Assembly (NCBI GenBank): GCA_009691415.1
Contig: SICP01000001.1
Span: forward strand, 1-40,445
From: Candidatus Margulisiibacteriota bacterium
GTDB taxonomy: Bacteria; Margulisbacteria; Marinamargulisbacteria; SXXA01; SICP01
Direction of reading: 5' to 3'
Length of the DNA: 40,445 bases
Part shown: one piece after another, positions 1-7,543 of the stretch
How positions within the stretch are numbered: the first letter of the stretch is position 1
Layout of the letters: every line of letters starts with the position of its first letter
Notes under the pieces: generated by a model
What the model was told of the DNA's origin: nothing
Databases searched by the model: none
The model's input: only the letters and a program-made list of their open reading frames with translations
Made by a program: the position numbers and the translations under genes

Positions 1-297
1 CTGGTTGGAAAACCGGTGGGGATTTTTCTGTTTAGTTTTGTAGCGGTGATGAGTGGGATTTGTGTGTTGCCGAAAGGGCTGGGGTGGCGACATATTTTAG
101 GGGTTGGATTTTTGGGTGGCGTTGGGTTTACGATGTCTCTATTTATTAGCCTTCTGGCGTTTAATGATCCTGTCTATGTTACTGAAGCTAAGATTGCTAT
201 ACTGTTAGGATCTACGGTGTCTGCAATGATTGGATTTTTATGGTTAAGAATTCAAACACAAAAATTCGATGCAATCAGTACGAAAAATTATCGATAA
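1..297 (+). CDS. nhaA: Na+/H+ antiporter NhaA, C-terminal part (5' end outside window)
   Basis: The reading frame is open from base 1 to the TAA at 295-297, leaving 98 residues of the protein's C-terminus. It reads as three hydrophobic segments (around GIFLFSFVAVMSG, LGVGFLGGVGFTMSLFI and AILLGSTVSAMIGFLWL). The GFTMSLFI stretch and the following AKIAILLGS are typical of the last helices of NhaA, the inner-membrane antiporter that exchanges Na+ for H+ in pH and salt homeostasis. The catalytic aspartates lie upstream of the window, so activity cannot be judged here. No terminator is visible in the 41 bases before the next gene. Confidence 0.9.
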   Translation: MVGKPVGIFLFSFVAVMSGICVLPKGLGWRHILGVGFLGGVGFTMSLFISLLAFNDPVYVTEAKIAILLGSTVSAMIGFLWLRIQTQKFDAISTKNYR

Positions 298-338
298 TTA
301 GGTAGAAACTTGAGAAAAAAGAACTCCGAAGGAACCTT

Positions 339-1451
339 ATGCTAAATAATATGAATGTCATACAGCAAGATTTCCGTAAAACTTTGGATACCATTGGAAG
401 AGTTAATGAAACAAATAGTAAACCTAAAGAATTTAACAATCGTGTACAAGATCATGTTACAAAACTTTTAGCACACGATTTCACAGCAACTAACACCCTT
501 CCAGTTTTAGTTGATTTCTACAAAGAATATCGTAATTTAGGTCATCATGTTGCACTAAAACTGTCAGAAAATTTAAGTGATCCAAAAGCTCTAGAAGTTC
601 TATTAGCACTTTTCGACATTAAACCCGGAGAAAATATCTCAGCAAAAAGTGAAGCGCTATTCAATATACTTTCAAAAAAACAAAACGGATTTACAACACT
701 CAATGAAGGAAAAATTAACATTCTTCCCGAAATATTTACCCCTCAACAACCAGTCACATTGACACAAAAAGAAACCTATCTACGAGGGGTAAGAAGCTCG
801 GCTATGCTTGGTTACCAAGAAGCGGGCGCTTTTGCACAAATGCTCAATAGACCGATTGTTGTTGTTAAAAATGGCTTGATAGAAACGGTCTATTCTCCTA
901 AAACCATCGACGGGAAATCTAAACCTCCTGTTTTTGTTGTAAATTACAACAATGTCCATTTTGAAGGATGGCTACCAACAACCCCTCGACTGGAACTACT
1001 AAGGGCCGGAGAACAATGCCCAGGCAAAATACTGTCAGGTAACCCTGCTGGTATAAATGATTGTTTTATTCAAGCTCTTAAAACTTATTCTGAGGCGAAG
1101 CAATCTTTAGAAGCCATTGGAAATAATATGACTATTAGAGATCATCTTGCACAATTTCAAGAAACTCACTTTGATACAAATTATTACGTACCAGAAACAG
1201 AACTTGCACCACGGAAAGAACTCGTTACTAATGCTACCTCTTCAGAACGCCTTCCAGACGGGTTTGTAAGAATCACAAACGGGGAATATTTTGAAGAAGG
1301 CACCATTTCTAGTGGAGTTAGAGTCGGAGCATGGGTAGAAACGAACATCGAGGGGAAATACGACCTTTTTTATGATGAAAATGGGCTAAAATGTTCTATA
1401 TCACAAACTCATGGTCGAGACGATGATGGTAGCCTTCATCTGATTGATTAA
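339..1451 (+). CDS. Unrecognised protein with possible circularly permuted OTU-like cysteine protease core and MORN-like tail
   Basis: A 370-aa soluble protein with no signal peptide; the sequence GAAGGA precedes the ATG. Residues 1-145 look helical. Residues about 150-210 resemble the second half of an OTU domain: a helix ([16 protein letters not shown]), then a strand ending NYNNVHF with His207. About 35 residues later comes [10 protein letters not shown] with Cys242, which resembles the OTU cysteine box (GDCLFRAL), followed by a helix like the one after the OTU nucleophile ([10 protein letters not shown]). The order His box then Cys box is reversed relative to normal OTU proteases. Residues about 308-352 resemble a MORN-type beta tail ([17 protein letters not shown]). 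The domain call is pattern recognition only; the protein could be an unrelated hypothetical. It is AT-richer than several neighbours. Confidence 0.6.
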   Translation: MLNNMNVIQQDFRKTLDTIGRVNETNSKPKEFNNRVQDHVTKLLAHDFTATNTLPVLVDFYKEYRNLGHHVALKLSENLSDPKALEVLLALFDIKPGENISAKSEALFNILSKKQNGFTTLNEGKINILPEIFTPQQPVTLTQKETYLRGVRSSAMLGYQEAGAFAQMLNRPIVVVKNGLIETVYSPKTIDGKSKPPVFVVNYNNVHFEGWLPTTPRLELLRAGEQCPGKILSGNPAGINDCFIQALKTYSEAKQSLEAIGNNMTIRDHLAQFQETHFDTNYYVPETELAPRKELVTNATSSERLPDGFVRITNGEYFEEGTISSGVRVGAWVETNIEGKYDLFYDENGLKCSISQTHGRDDDGSLHLID

Positions 1452-1461
1452 TTAAATTCTC

Positions 1462-1538
1462 TGGTGCGCCCGGAGGGAGTCGAACCCACGACCTTCGGAA
1501 CCGGAATCCGACGCTCTATCCAACTGAGCTACGGACGC
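1462..1538 (-). tRNA. tRNA-Arg (anticodon CCG)
   Basis: Read on the minus strand, this folds into a full 77-nt cloverleaf with encoded CCA (1462-1464). The acceptor stem is GCGTCCG pairing CGGGCGC with one G-T pair. The D-arm is GCTC/GAGC and the anticodon stem TCGGA/TCCGA encloses the loop TTCCGGT, giving anticodon CCG for codon CGG. The T-arm GTGGG/CCCTC contains one U-U mismatch at the second pair but a normal TTCGACT loop. It lies in opposite orientation between two plus-strand genes. Confidence 0.96.
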
Positions 1539-1613
1539 AACAAGTACTTATCATATAACGGGCTTGGGCTTCGTGCAATTGATCTGGGTGTGTGATACAT
1601 TTTTTGGAAGATT

Positions 1614-1946
1614 ATGGCAACGGATCACTCGTTTGTAGACTATATTGTTGACCAGGTTTTTTTGGCTGGCGAGATTGCTTTCCGGAAAATGTTTGGAGAG
1701 TATGCACTATATTGTGATGGAAAAGTCGTAGCGTTGGTGTGTGATAATCAGTTGTTTGTAAAGCAGACTGAGGCGGGCAGGTCTTTGTTTGGTGATAAAG
1801 AAATTAGTGAAGCCCCTGCCTATCCTGGCGCGAAGATGAGTTTTTTGATTGGGGATTATATTGATGATGGTGATTGGTTGACGGATTTAATTAGAATCAC
1901 GGCAGAGACTCTGCCTGTGCCGAAGCCGAAAAAACGGAAGAGTTAA
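1614..1946 (+). CDS. TfoX/Sxy N-terminal domain protein
   Basis: A 110-aa protein made up almost entirely of a TfoX_N domain: FRKMFGEYALYCDGKVVALV near residues 23-42, then DNQLFVKQTEAGRSL and AYPGAKMSFLI, and a Lys/Arg-rich tail. In Proteobacteria full-length TfoX/Sxy co-activates competence genes, but stand-alone N-terminal domains like this are widespread and their role is mostly unknown, so no competence function is claimed. There is no strong ribosome site (TTTTTTGGAAGATT before the ATG). It is a single-gene unit followed by the repeat-containing spacer at 1947-2262. Confidence 0.88.
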   Translation: MATDHSFVDYIVDQVFLAGEIAFRKMFGEYALYCDGKVVALVCDNQLFVKQTEAGRSLFGDKEISEAPAYPGAKMSFLIGDYIDDGDWLTDLIRITAETLPVPKPKKRKS

Positions 1947-2262
1947 TACCCCGCCCGGCCTCCCCTTCGTAAGCAGGCCTGTCCGGTCTTTTTTTCCTAC
2001 TCATCCCCCAGCCCCTTCTCTCTCCGAAAGAAGGGGAGACCGTATACGCTATTATCAAGTTCCCAAGGGTAAAAAAGTAGCTTAGAAGTACAAAAGCCTC
2101 CCTCTTTGTTTACAGAGAGGGAGGTTTGGAGGGTGAGTATGAGGTATGGCCCAAAAGATTTAGTATGTATAGATCGAATGGCATGAATTTCATGCTTAAT
2201 TTCTACAGAGATTTTTCTTCAAAGACCGGACAGGCCTACTTCGTAAGAAGAGGAGACAAGAT
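1947..2262. repeat. Gene-free spacer with 17-nt inverted repeats and two internal hairpins
   Basis: No gene is seen in these 316 bases. AGGCCTGTCCGGTCTTT at 1975-1991 recurs as its exact reverse complement at 2221-2237, about 230 bases away. Both copies are flanked by CTTCGTAAG (about 1965-1973 and 2239-2248). Inside lie two strong hairpins: CCCCTTCT/AGAAGGGG at 2012-2036 and CCTCCCTCT/AGAGGGAGG at 2097-2124. The left arm runs into a T-tract (1988-1995), so it may also terminate the TfoX-N transcript. This could be a small non-autonomous mobile element, a REP-like dispersed repeat, or a transcription-termination region between the convergent genes on each side. Confidence 0.6.
2097..2124. terminator. 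Hairpin with 9-bp perfect stem, possible bidirectional terminator
   Basis: The stem CCTCCCTCT (2097-2105) pairs with AGAGGGAGG (2116-2124) around a 10-nt loop. It is preceded by an A-run and followed by TTT, so it could act on either strand between the convergent TfoX-N and AlkC-like genes. The T-tract is short, which lowers confidence. Confidence 0.4.
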
Positions 2263-3405
2263 TTAAGAATTCACGAGATTAAAAGAAATAGTATTCATGA
2301 TTTTGCCATTAATTTGGATGTTGATTTTGTGTTCTCCTGGATAGAGTGATCGGGTGGTCATATTGGCTCTGAGGGGATGGGTTTTTGAGAGTTGGATGCT
2401 TTGATTTTTTGCGAGTTCTATTTGTTTTAATTTATGGACTTTTTTATTTGCGAGAACACCCGCTTTGTTTTGAAAATGTAGGATGTAATCTATGATGAGA
2501 CGTTCGTTTTTTTGTGCGGTTAGTGTAAACGAAAAGGTGACGGACTGGCCTATTTTTACGGGGTTTTGCAAGATAGTTATTGGCGAAATGATTATGTCGG
2601 GATTGGGAGAAAAATCGAGGCTGGCTATGGCTTCTGGATGACCTTTTTTGATGAGTGTTCTGAGGGCATGTTTTTTGATGTACGCCATTTCAGGGGTCGT
2701 TTGTTTTTTTGCGTGATACCAGCGTTCTAGTGTCGTGAGGGTGAGTGCGGGATTGATTTTGGAGATGTCGTTAAGATGGTTGGCTACAGAGCGGGTGACG
2801 TAGCGGGTGTTGTCGCTGTATAGGACATCGAGTATGGGAATCGCTTGCTCGGGACTGAGCGCAATATTTTGAGACCATGGCAATTTGGGTCGCGTGCCTT
2901 CACTCGCTAAGCGTCTGACGTGATAGTGAGAATCTTGTGCCCACTCTTTCAAGACTTCTAGAGATTTTTCTGGAAACGCATTGATAAAATATCGGATGGC
3001 ATCTTCTGCTGAAAAGCGTGTCGTCATTTCTTTTAAAGCATTGAGTGAGAATGCGACATGATCTTGATGGCAGCCGTATTTTGCGACAAATGTGGCATAG
3101 GGTGCGTAGATGAATTCTCCAAAATCGTTGTCAGTTTTTGTGGGGTCACACGGTGCAGGAAGCGCATTCAAAAGTAGTGTTGTTGCTTGCTGAAAAGAGT
3201 CCGGCAGATGCATTTTCAAGACGGTAGCTATCCAATCAATACGGGCTTTGAGTTCTAGCTCTGGAAATTTATGGAGTATCGTTGTGACAAACGAGTGGGT
3301 ATCAAACTGAGGGTAAACGGCTTGGATTTCTAACGCTATTTTAGTGATTTTTTCAGGGTTAAAGAGATGGTCTTTGAGTGAGAATTTTGGCTTGTTAGTT
3401 TGCAT
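2263..3405 (-). CDS. alkC: AlkC-like DNA alkylation repair protein with C-terminal Ig-like domain
   Basis: A 380-aa protein. Residues 1-265 are helical and read as HEAT-like repeats of the AlkC/AlkD family; the diagnostic stretch is HYHVRRLASEGTRPKLPW (residues 160-177). These are non-base-flipping glycosylases that excise positively charged alkylated bases such as 3-methyladenine. Residues about 268-380 are beta-rich (PVKIGQSVTFSFTL, YPGEHKINIQINGK) and look like an immunoglobulin-like domain; this HEAT plus Ig-like arrangement is known for AlkC rather than AlkD, so I favour AlkC. Its start overlaps the end of maf by 11 bases on the same strand, so it is the last gene of an nnrD-maf-alkC unit. 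Confidence 0.82.
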   Translation of the reverse strand: MQTNKPKFSLKDHLFNPEKITKIALEIQAVYPQFDTHSFVTTILHKFPELELKARIDWIATVLKMHLPDSFQQATTLLLNALPAPCDPTKTDNDFGEFIYAPYATFVAKYGCHQDHVAFSLNALKEMTTRFSAEDAIRYFINAFPEKSLEVLKEWAQDSHYHVRRLASEGTRPKLPWSQNIALSPEQAIPILDVLYSDNTRYVTRSVANHLNDISKINPALTLTTLERWYHAKKQTTPEMAYIKKHALRTLIKKGHPEAIASLDFSPNPDIIISPITILQNPVKIGQSVTFSFTLTAQKNERLIIDYILHFQNKAGVLANKKVHKLKQIELAKNQSIQLSKTHPLRANMTTRSLYPGEHKINIQINGKIMNTISFNLVNS

Positions 3406-3979
3406 GTAATTCTCTTAGCGCTTTTTGCAAAGTCTTAATGGGTAATCCCATGACATTTTCGACGCTTCCTTTTAGATGTTTGATTAAAATTTCTGGACAG
3501 TCTTGAATGCCGTAAGAACCTGCTTTATCTAATGGCTTGTATGTTTGACAGTACACGTTAATGGTTTCTTTATCTAAAGCATTAAATGTGACTTGGCTGG
3601 TTTCTGTTCGTGTGATTTTTTTTCCAGATCGCGTATCCAAAAGACAAAAGCCAGAAATCACATCATGTGTTTTTCCTGAAAGTTTTTTCAAAATAGTTTG
3701 GGCTTCTTCTAAATCTCTAGGTTTACCTAAAATTTCATCTTGCCAAAGAACGCTCGTATCTACACCCAAAATGATGCCTTCAAAGCCATTTTTAGACGTC
3801 ATCACTTTCTCGGTGGCTAGCTGTCGTAAAAAGGGCCGAATGTTATGACATCGTTGGGGCAATATTTCGTTCAAAAGCAGATTTGGGATCACTGTAAAGG
3901 GGATACCGTACTGGCGCAGTAGCGCGTGTCTTCTTGGAGATTCAGAGGCCAGATAGAGCTTGGGTTTCTTTGAAAGCAT
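3395..3979 (-). CDS. maf: Maf-like nucleoside triphosphate pyrophosphatase
   Basis: A 194-aa protein of normal Maf length. Maf proteins hydrolyse non-canonical or excess nucleoside triphosphates (dTTP, UTP and modified bases) and are linked to septation. The N-terminal SESPRR motif (residues 12-17), the central ILGVDTSV with the putative catalytic aspartate, LGKPRDLEEA, and the C-terminal SYGIQDCP and VMGLPI all match the family. The only plausible start, ATG at 3979, lies 38 bases inside the 3' end of nnrD, so the two are probably translationally coupled. Subfamily (dTTP/UTP versus 7-methyl-GTP) is not settled from motifs alone. Confidence 0.9.
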   Translation of the reverse strand: MLSKKPKLYLASESPRRHALLRQYGIPFTVIPNLLLNEILPQRCHNIRPFLRQLATEKVMTSKNGFEGIILGVDTSVLWQDEILGKPRDLEEAQTILKKLSGKTHDVISGFCLLDTRSGKKITRTETSQVTFNALDKETINVYCQTYKPLDKAGSYGIQDCPEILIKHLKGSVENVMGLPIKTLQKALRELHAN

Positions 3980-4787
3980 AGGGAAGATATCGTATTACAT
4001 CTGAGGCTATTAGACTATGGAAACCCAGTTCTTTTACTGCCAAATCCCCTGCCAATCCGTGAAGATACGCACCTGTTTTTGCCGCTTCAAATGGAGACAA
4101 GCCTTGTGCCATTAAAGCGACAATAATGCCGGTGAGTACGTCGCCTGTTCCGGCCGTGGCAAGCCCTGGATTTCCGGTTGAATTGGTTGTGGTTTGCGTG
4201 CCATCTGAGATGCCTGTTTGATGTCCTTTTAGCAGGACGATTTGGTGACAGTCCGACGCGGCATGTTTTGCTGAGAATGCTTTTTGGCCTTCTGGTTTTT
4301 TACCGAATACAGCTTCGTACTCTTTGGCATGCGGCGTAAGCACCCAGGTTTGTGGCGAAATCTTGGGCCATAGCGTCGGCTCAATCGCGTGGAGCGCATC
4401 GGCGTCGATGACTGATTTTTTATCATACAGGAGCGTGGTGAAAATCTCGTGAATAACCGATTGGGTTTGAGGGTCACGCCCCATTCCGGGGCCTATTGCG
4501 ATAGCATCGGGATTTATTTTTTTGCAGATAGAAATAAGTGTAGTCAGACTTGATTTTGTAATCATCTCTTGATCAGGCAAGAGATGTACGATGAGTTCTG
4601 GGTAAGTGATATTGATTTGTGGAACTGCGCTTCCTACAGTGAAAAGATGTACGAGACCCGCGCCTGAACGCAATGCCGCAAGGGAGGCGAGAATTGCGGC
4701 TCCGATCATTGATCGACTACCTGCGATGATGACCACGCGTCCGCACTCGCCTTTGTGGGTGTCTTGGCTTCTGGTTGGCAGTTTCAT
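3942..4787 (-). CDS. nnrD: ADP-dependent NAD(P)H-hydrate dehydratase
   Basis: A 281-aa protein consisting only of the ribokinase-like NnrD domain; the NnrE epimerase domain often fused N-terminally is absent. It repairs hydrated NAD(P)H using ADP. Supporting motifs are GRVVIIAGSRSMIGAA near residue 17, AIGPGMGRD in the centre, VLTPHAKEYEAVFG, and the conserved TGNPGLATAGTGDVLTG near residue 203, which holds the nucleotide and catalytic aspartate region. It is the first gene of the nnrD-maf-alkC unit, diverging from the DUF3050 gene 34 bases away; the shared spacer must hold both promoters, but none is clear. Confidence 0.92.
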   Translation of the reverse strand: MKLPTRSQDTHKGECGRVVIIAGSRSMIGAAILASLAALRSGAGLVHLFTVGSAVPQINITYPELIVHLLPDQEMITKSSLTTLISICKKINPDAIAIGPGMGRDPQTQSVIHEIFTTLLYDKKSVIDADALHAIEPTLWPKISPQTWVLTPHAKEYEAVFGKKPEGQKAFSAKHAASDCHQIVLLKGHQTGISDGTQTTTNSTGNPGLATAGTGDVLTGIIVALMAQGLSPFEAAKTGAYLHGLAGDLAVKELGFHSLIASDVIRYLPYAFKETQALSGL

Positions 4788-4821
4788 AGTTTAATTCTAT
4801 CAGACGAGGACAATTGCCTAA

Positions 4822-5613
4822 ATGGACAGAATCGGACATACTGTTTTGATGACTAAAATTGACAGGATTAAAGTATCTCTAGAGTCTCTACACCAACAAC
4901 TCCGTACCCATCGTCTTTATGCTGCAATTAAGACCCTAGATGATTTAATTATTTTCATGAGCCACCATGTGTTTTCTGTTTGGGATTTTATGAATTTACT
5001 AAAAACATTGCAGAGTCAAATAACCTGTACAACTATTCCTTGGAAACCTGTTTTATACCCTGAAAATGCACGTCTAATTAATGCAATTGTTCTTGAAGAA
5101 GAAAGCGATGTGATCGATGGTAAGGTGACGAGTCATTTTGGATTTTATCTCTCTGCACTTAATGCGCTACAACCTGACAACGGCATCAAGGAATTTCTAG
5201 TACATCTAGATTTGGGAAACTCTTATTCTGATCTTATTGCGCTACCCTACGTACCTACTGGCGCGCGACCTTTTCTTGAAACCACTTACAAAATTATTCA
5301 AGGGCCGTTGATTGGGGTGGCGTCTGCGTTTACGTATGGGAGAGAATCCATTATCCCTACCCTCTTTCAACAAATTGTGAATCAAGCTGAAGTTATACAA
5401 AATCCTCAACTGAAAAAATTTGTTGATTATCTAGAGCGTCATATTGAATTGGACGGCGATGTACACTCCAAATTGGCTGAGCAAATGGTTGAAAATTTGT
5501 GTCAGACTGAAGATGATTTGCTTATTGCGATTGAAACAGCAAAAGAAGCTCTTGAGGCACGAATTGCGCTTTGGGATCAGATTCTTCTACAAATAGAAGC
5601 GAGACTTATTTAA
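4822..5613 (+). CDS. DUF3050 family protein (heme-oxygenase-like fold)
   Basis: A 263-aa protein recognisable as DUF3050: MSHHVFSVWDFMNLLKTLQ near residues 46-64, EEESDVIDGKVTSHFGFYL near residues 94-112, FGRES-like TYGRESIIPTLFQQI, and LERHIELDGDVHSKLAEQM near residues 205-225. The conserved His/Glu/Asp positions resemble the metal-binding residues of heme-oxygenase-like diiron proteins, but the family reaction is unknown to me. The ATG at 4822 has GAGGA about 11 bases upstream; a second ATG at 4852 is possible. It ends two bases before the start of the frameshifted epimerase, so the two were probably co-transcribed. Confidence 0.88.
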   Translation: MDRIGHTVLMTKIDRIKVSLESLHQQLRTHRLYAAIKTLDDLIIFMSHHVFSVWDFMNLLKTLQSQITCTTIPWKPVLYPENARLINAIVLEEESDVIDGKVTSHFGFYLSALNALQPDNGIKEFLVHLDLGNSYSDLIALPYVPTGARPFLETTYKIIQGPLIGVASAFTYGRESIIPTLFQQIVNQAEVIQNPQLKKFVDYLERHIELDGDVHSKLAEQMVENLCQTEDDLLIAIETAKEALEARIALWDQILLQIEARLI

Positions 5614-5614
5614 A

Positions 5615-6501
5615 ATGAAAATAGGTTTATTTGGCGGAACAGGTTTTATTGGATCAGCACTAACAGAATACTTGTCAAAAGAAGGCCATGAGATTTTAAT
5701 TTTTACGAGTTAACACCTACTCAAAAAAGTCATCTTCCCTGGAATCCTAAACAGTTAGATGGCTGGGAAACCTCACTAGAAAATTTAGATGTCGTCATCA
5801 ATCTCGTGGGAGCGTCTATTGGCGATAAGCGCTGGACTTCTGAACGAAAAAAAATACTCACGGAGAGTCGTATTCTCCCAACGCAGCTTATTGTCCAAGC
5901 AATTAAGCAATGCAAAGCGCCTCCTAAACTATTAATTAACGCTTCTGCTATAGGTTTCTATGAGCCAACTAATCATATGCCCAGAAAAGCTTTAACAGAA
6001 TCAGATCCTGCCGGAAACGGATTCCTCTGTCAGCTTTTCAAAACTTGGGAAGAGACGGCATTGGAGGCCAAAAACGTCACGCGCGTTGTTGTGCTGAGGC
6101 TTGGTATTGTTCTTGGGGACGGGGGATTTTTAAAAAAAGTAACCCCTGTGTTTAAGTTAGGACTGGGTGTTATTTTTGGGAATGGGCAGGCCCCTTTTTG
6201 TTGGATACATAGTACAGATCTGTGTCGTATTGTGTCTTTTGTCATTCACGAACCAACACTCAGCGGGCCGATTAATGCTGTATCTCCAGAGGCAAGTACG
6301 TCAGAATTGTTTTTTACACAATTGGCTAAGAAATTAAAACGCCCCTTATTTTTACGTCTACCAGAGTGGCTTGTGAAGTGGATGTTTGGTGAAATGTCAG
6401 AATTGTTACTGATGGGCCAATGGGTAGTGCCGGAAAAACTGACGGCTCATGGATTTGTTTTTAACTATTCGTTATCAAAATCAGCTTTAAGGGATTCGTA
6501 A
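5615..6501 (+). pseudogene. TIGR01777 family NAD-dependent epimerase, frameshifted
   Basis: The gene starts at ATG 5615 with a clear Rossmann start, MKIGLFGGTGFIGSALTEYL, but meets TAA at 5711-5713 after 32 codons. The rest of the protein continues in another frame from about 5710 (LTPTQKSHLPWNPKQLDGW) to the stop at 6501. It includes VVINLVGASIGDKRW, LINASAIGFY, VVVLRLGIVLGDGGFLKK and FCWIHSTDLCRIVSFV, all typical of the SDR39U1/TIGR01777 sulA-like epimerases. Shifting one base back near 5708-5712 restores a normal protein of about 296 residues. There is no long homopolymer at the join, so a true single-base deletion or a consensus error are both possible; programmed frameshifting looks unlikely. 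Confidence 0.85.
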
Positions 6502-6523
6502 TCTAGCTATTTCGTACTATACT
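6495..6523 (+). promoter_or_regulatory. Candidate promoter giving a leaderless manC transcript
   Basis: TATACT at 6518-6523 matches the -10 consensus at five of six positions. The expected -35 position (6495-6500, TTCGTA) is weak. Only six bases separate the -10 box from the manC ATG, so initiation would fall at or next to the start codon, and no ribosome site is present. Confidence 0.4.
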
Positions 6524-6529
6524 AGCGTC

Positions 6530-7543
6530 ATGCTTCACGCGATTATTATGGCAGGTGGTCAGGGGACTAGGTTTTGGCCTTTGTCGCACCGTGCGTGTGC
6601 GAAGCAGTTTGTGAAGTTGGTGGATCATCGGTCTTTTTTAGAATTGACGCTTGATCGCATCTCTCATTTGGTACCCCATTCGCATCAGTGGATTGTGTCT
6701 AGTGAGGATCAGAAAAACTGGGTGGAGTCACAGAAAGGGTTGGTGTCCACTAGTCAGATTTTGTATGAGCCCTGCGGCAAAAATACAGCGGCATGTATTG
6801 CCTGGTCTGCGTTTAAAGTACATGAGAAAAACCCAGATGCAATGATGATTGTATTACCTGCAGATCATTTAATTTTGGATTCAGAAGCCTTTTGCAAAGC
6901 ATTAGAACAAGCCGTTTCTGTTGCGGGGCATCAAAATAAAGTCGTCACGATTGGCATCCAACCGACAGAACCTCATACAGGATATGGATATATTGAGGCG
7001 TTGAATTTGGAAACGTTAGAATCTCCAGTGGTTTCGTTTCATGAGAAGCCTGATCGTGAGACGGCATTAGACTATTTGTCTGCTGGAAATTATTTTTGGA
7101 ATTCGGGGATTTTTATTTTTAAAGCATCCAAAATACTGTCGCTTTTTGAAACACATTTGCCAGAGCTTTATCATGCCCTTTGCTCACGTGGAGTAGAAGC
7201 ATACCCAGAATTAGAATCTATTTCTTTTGACTACGGCATAATGGAAAAAATAGCATCTGAGACCTGGGTGGTACGCGGAAATTTTGCGTGGAGTGATGTG
7301 GGAAGTTGGCAGGCTTTGGATGGTATTTTACCTAAAGATACGTTTGAGAATAGTTCTAATACGCCAGTAGTTGCGATTGAAAGTACGGGTAATATTATTT
7401 ATACGGAAAAACGATTGGTGAGTCTGGTTGGGGTACACGATTTGATTATTGCAGAACGTGATGATGTGTTATTGATTGCGTCGAAAAAACAAGATCAAGA
7501 GATAAAACAGTTGGTCAATCAACTCCCAGAAGAATATTTATAA
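6530..7543 (+). CDS. manC: Mannose-1-phosphate guanylyltransferase (GTP)
   Basis: A 337-aa nucleotidyltransferase making GDP-mannose from GTP and mannose-1-phosphate, the donor precursor for mannose, fucose and rhamnose in surface glycans. The N-terminus carries the signature GGQGTRFWPLS (residues 9-19). It is followed by YEPCGKNTAACIAW, the VLPADHLI metal-binding aspartate region, VVSFHEKPDRETA and YFWNSGIFIF, and ends with FAWSDVGSW typical of ManC. The length fits the pyrophosphorylase domain alone, without the phosphomannose isomerase domain found in bifunctional AlgA/ManC. It abuts the LpxB-like gene directly (stop 7541-7543, next ATG 7544), so the two form a surface-glycan unit. Confidence 0.93.
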   Translation: MLHAIIMAGGQGTRFWPLSHRACAKQFVKLVDHRSFLELTLDRISHLVPHSHQWIVSSEDQKNWVESQKGLVSTSQILYEPCGKNTAACIAWSAFKVHEKNPDAMMIVLPADHLILDSEAFCKALEQAVSVAGHQNKVVTIGIQPTEPHTGYGYIEALNLETLESPVVSFHEKPDRETALDYLSAGNYFWNSGIFIFKASKILSLFETHLPELYHALCSRGVEAYPELESISFDYGIMEKIASETWVVRGNFAWSDVGSWQALDGILPKDTFENSSNTPVVAIESTGNIIYTEKRLVSLVGVHDLIIAERDDVLLIASKKQDQEIKQLVNQLPEEYL

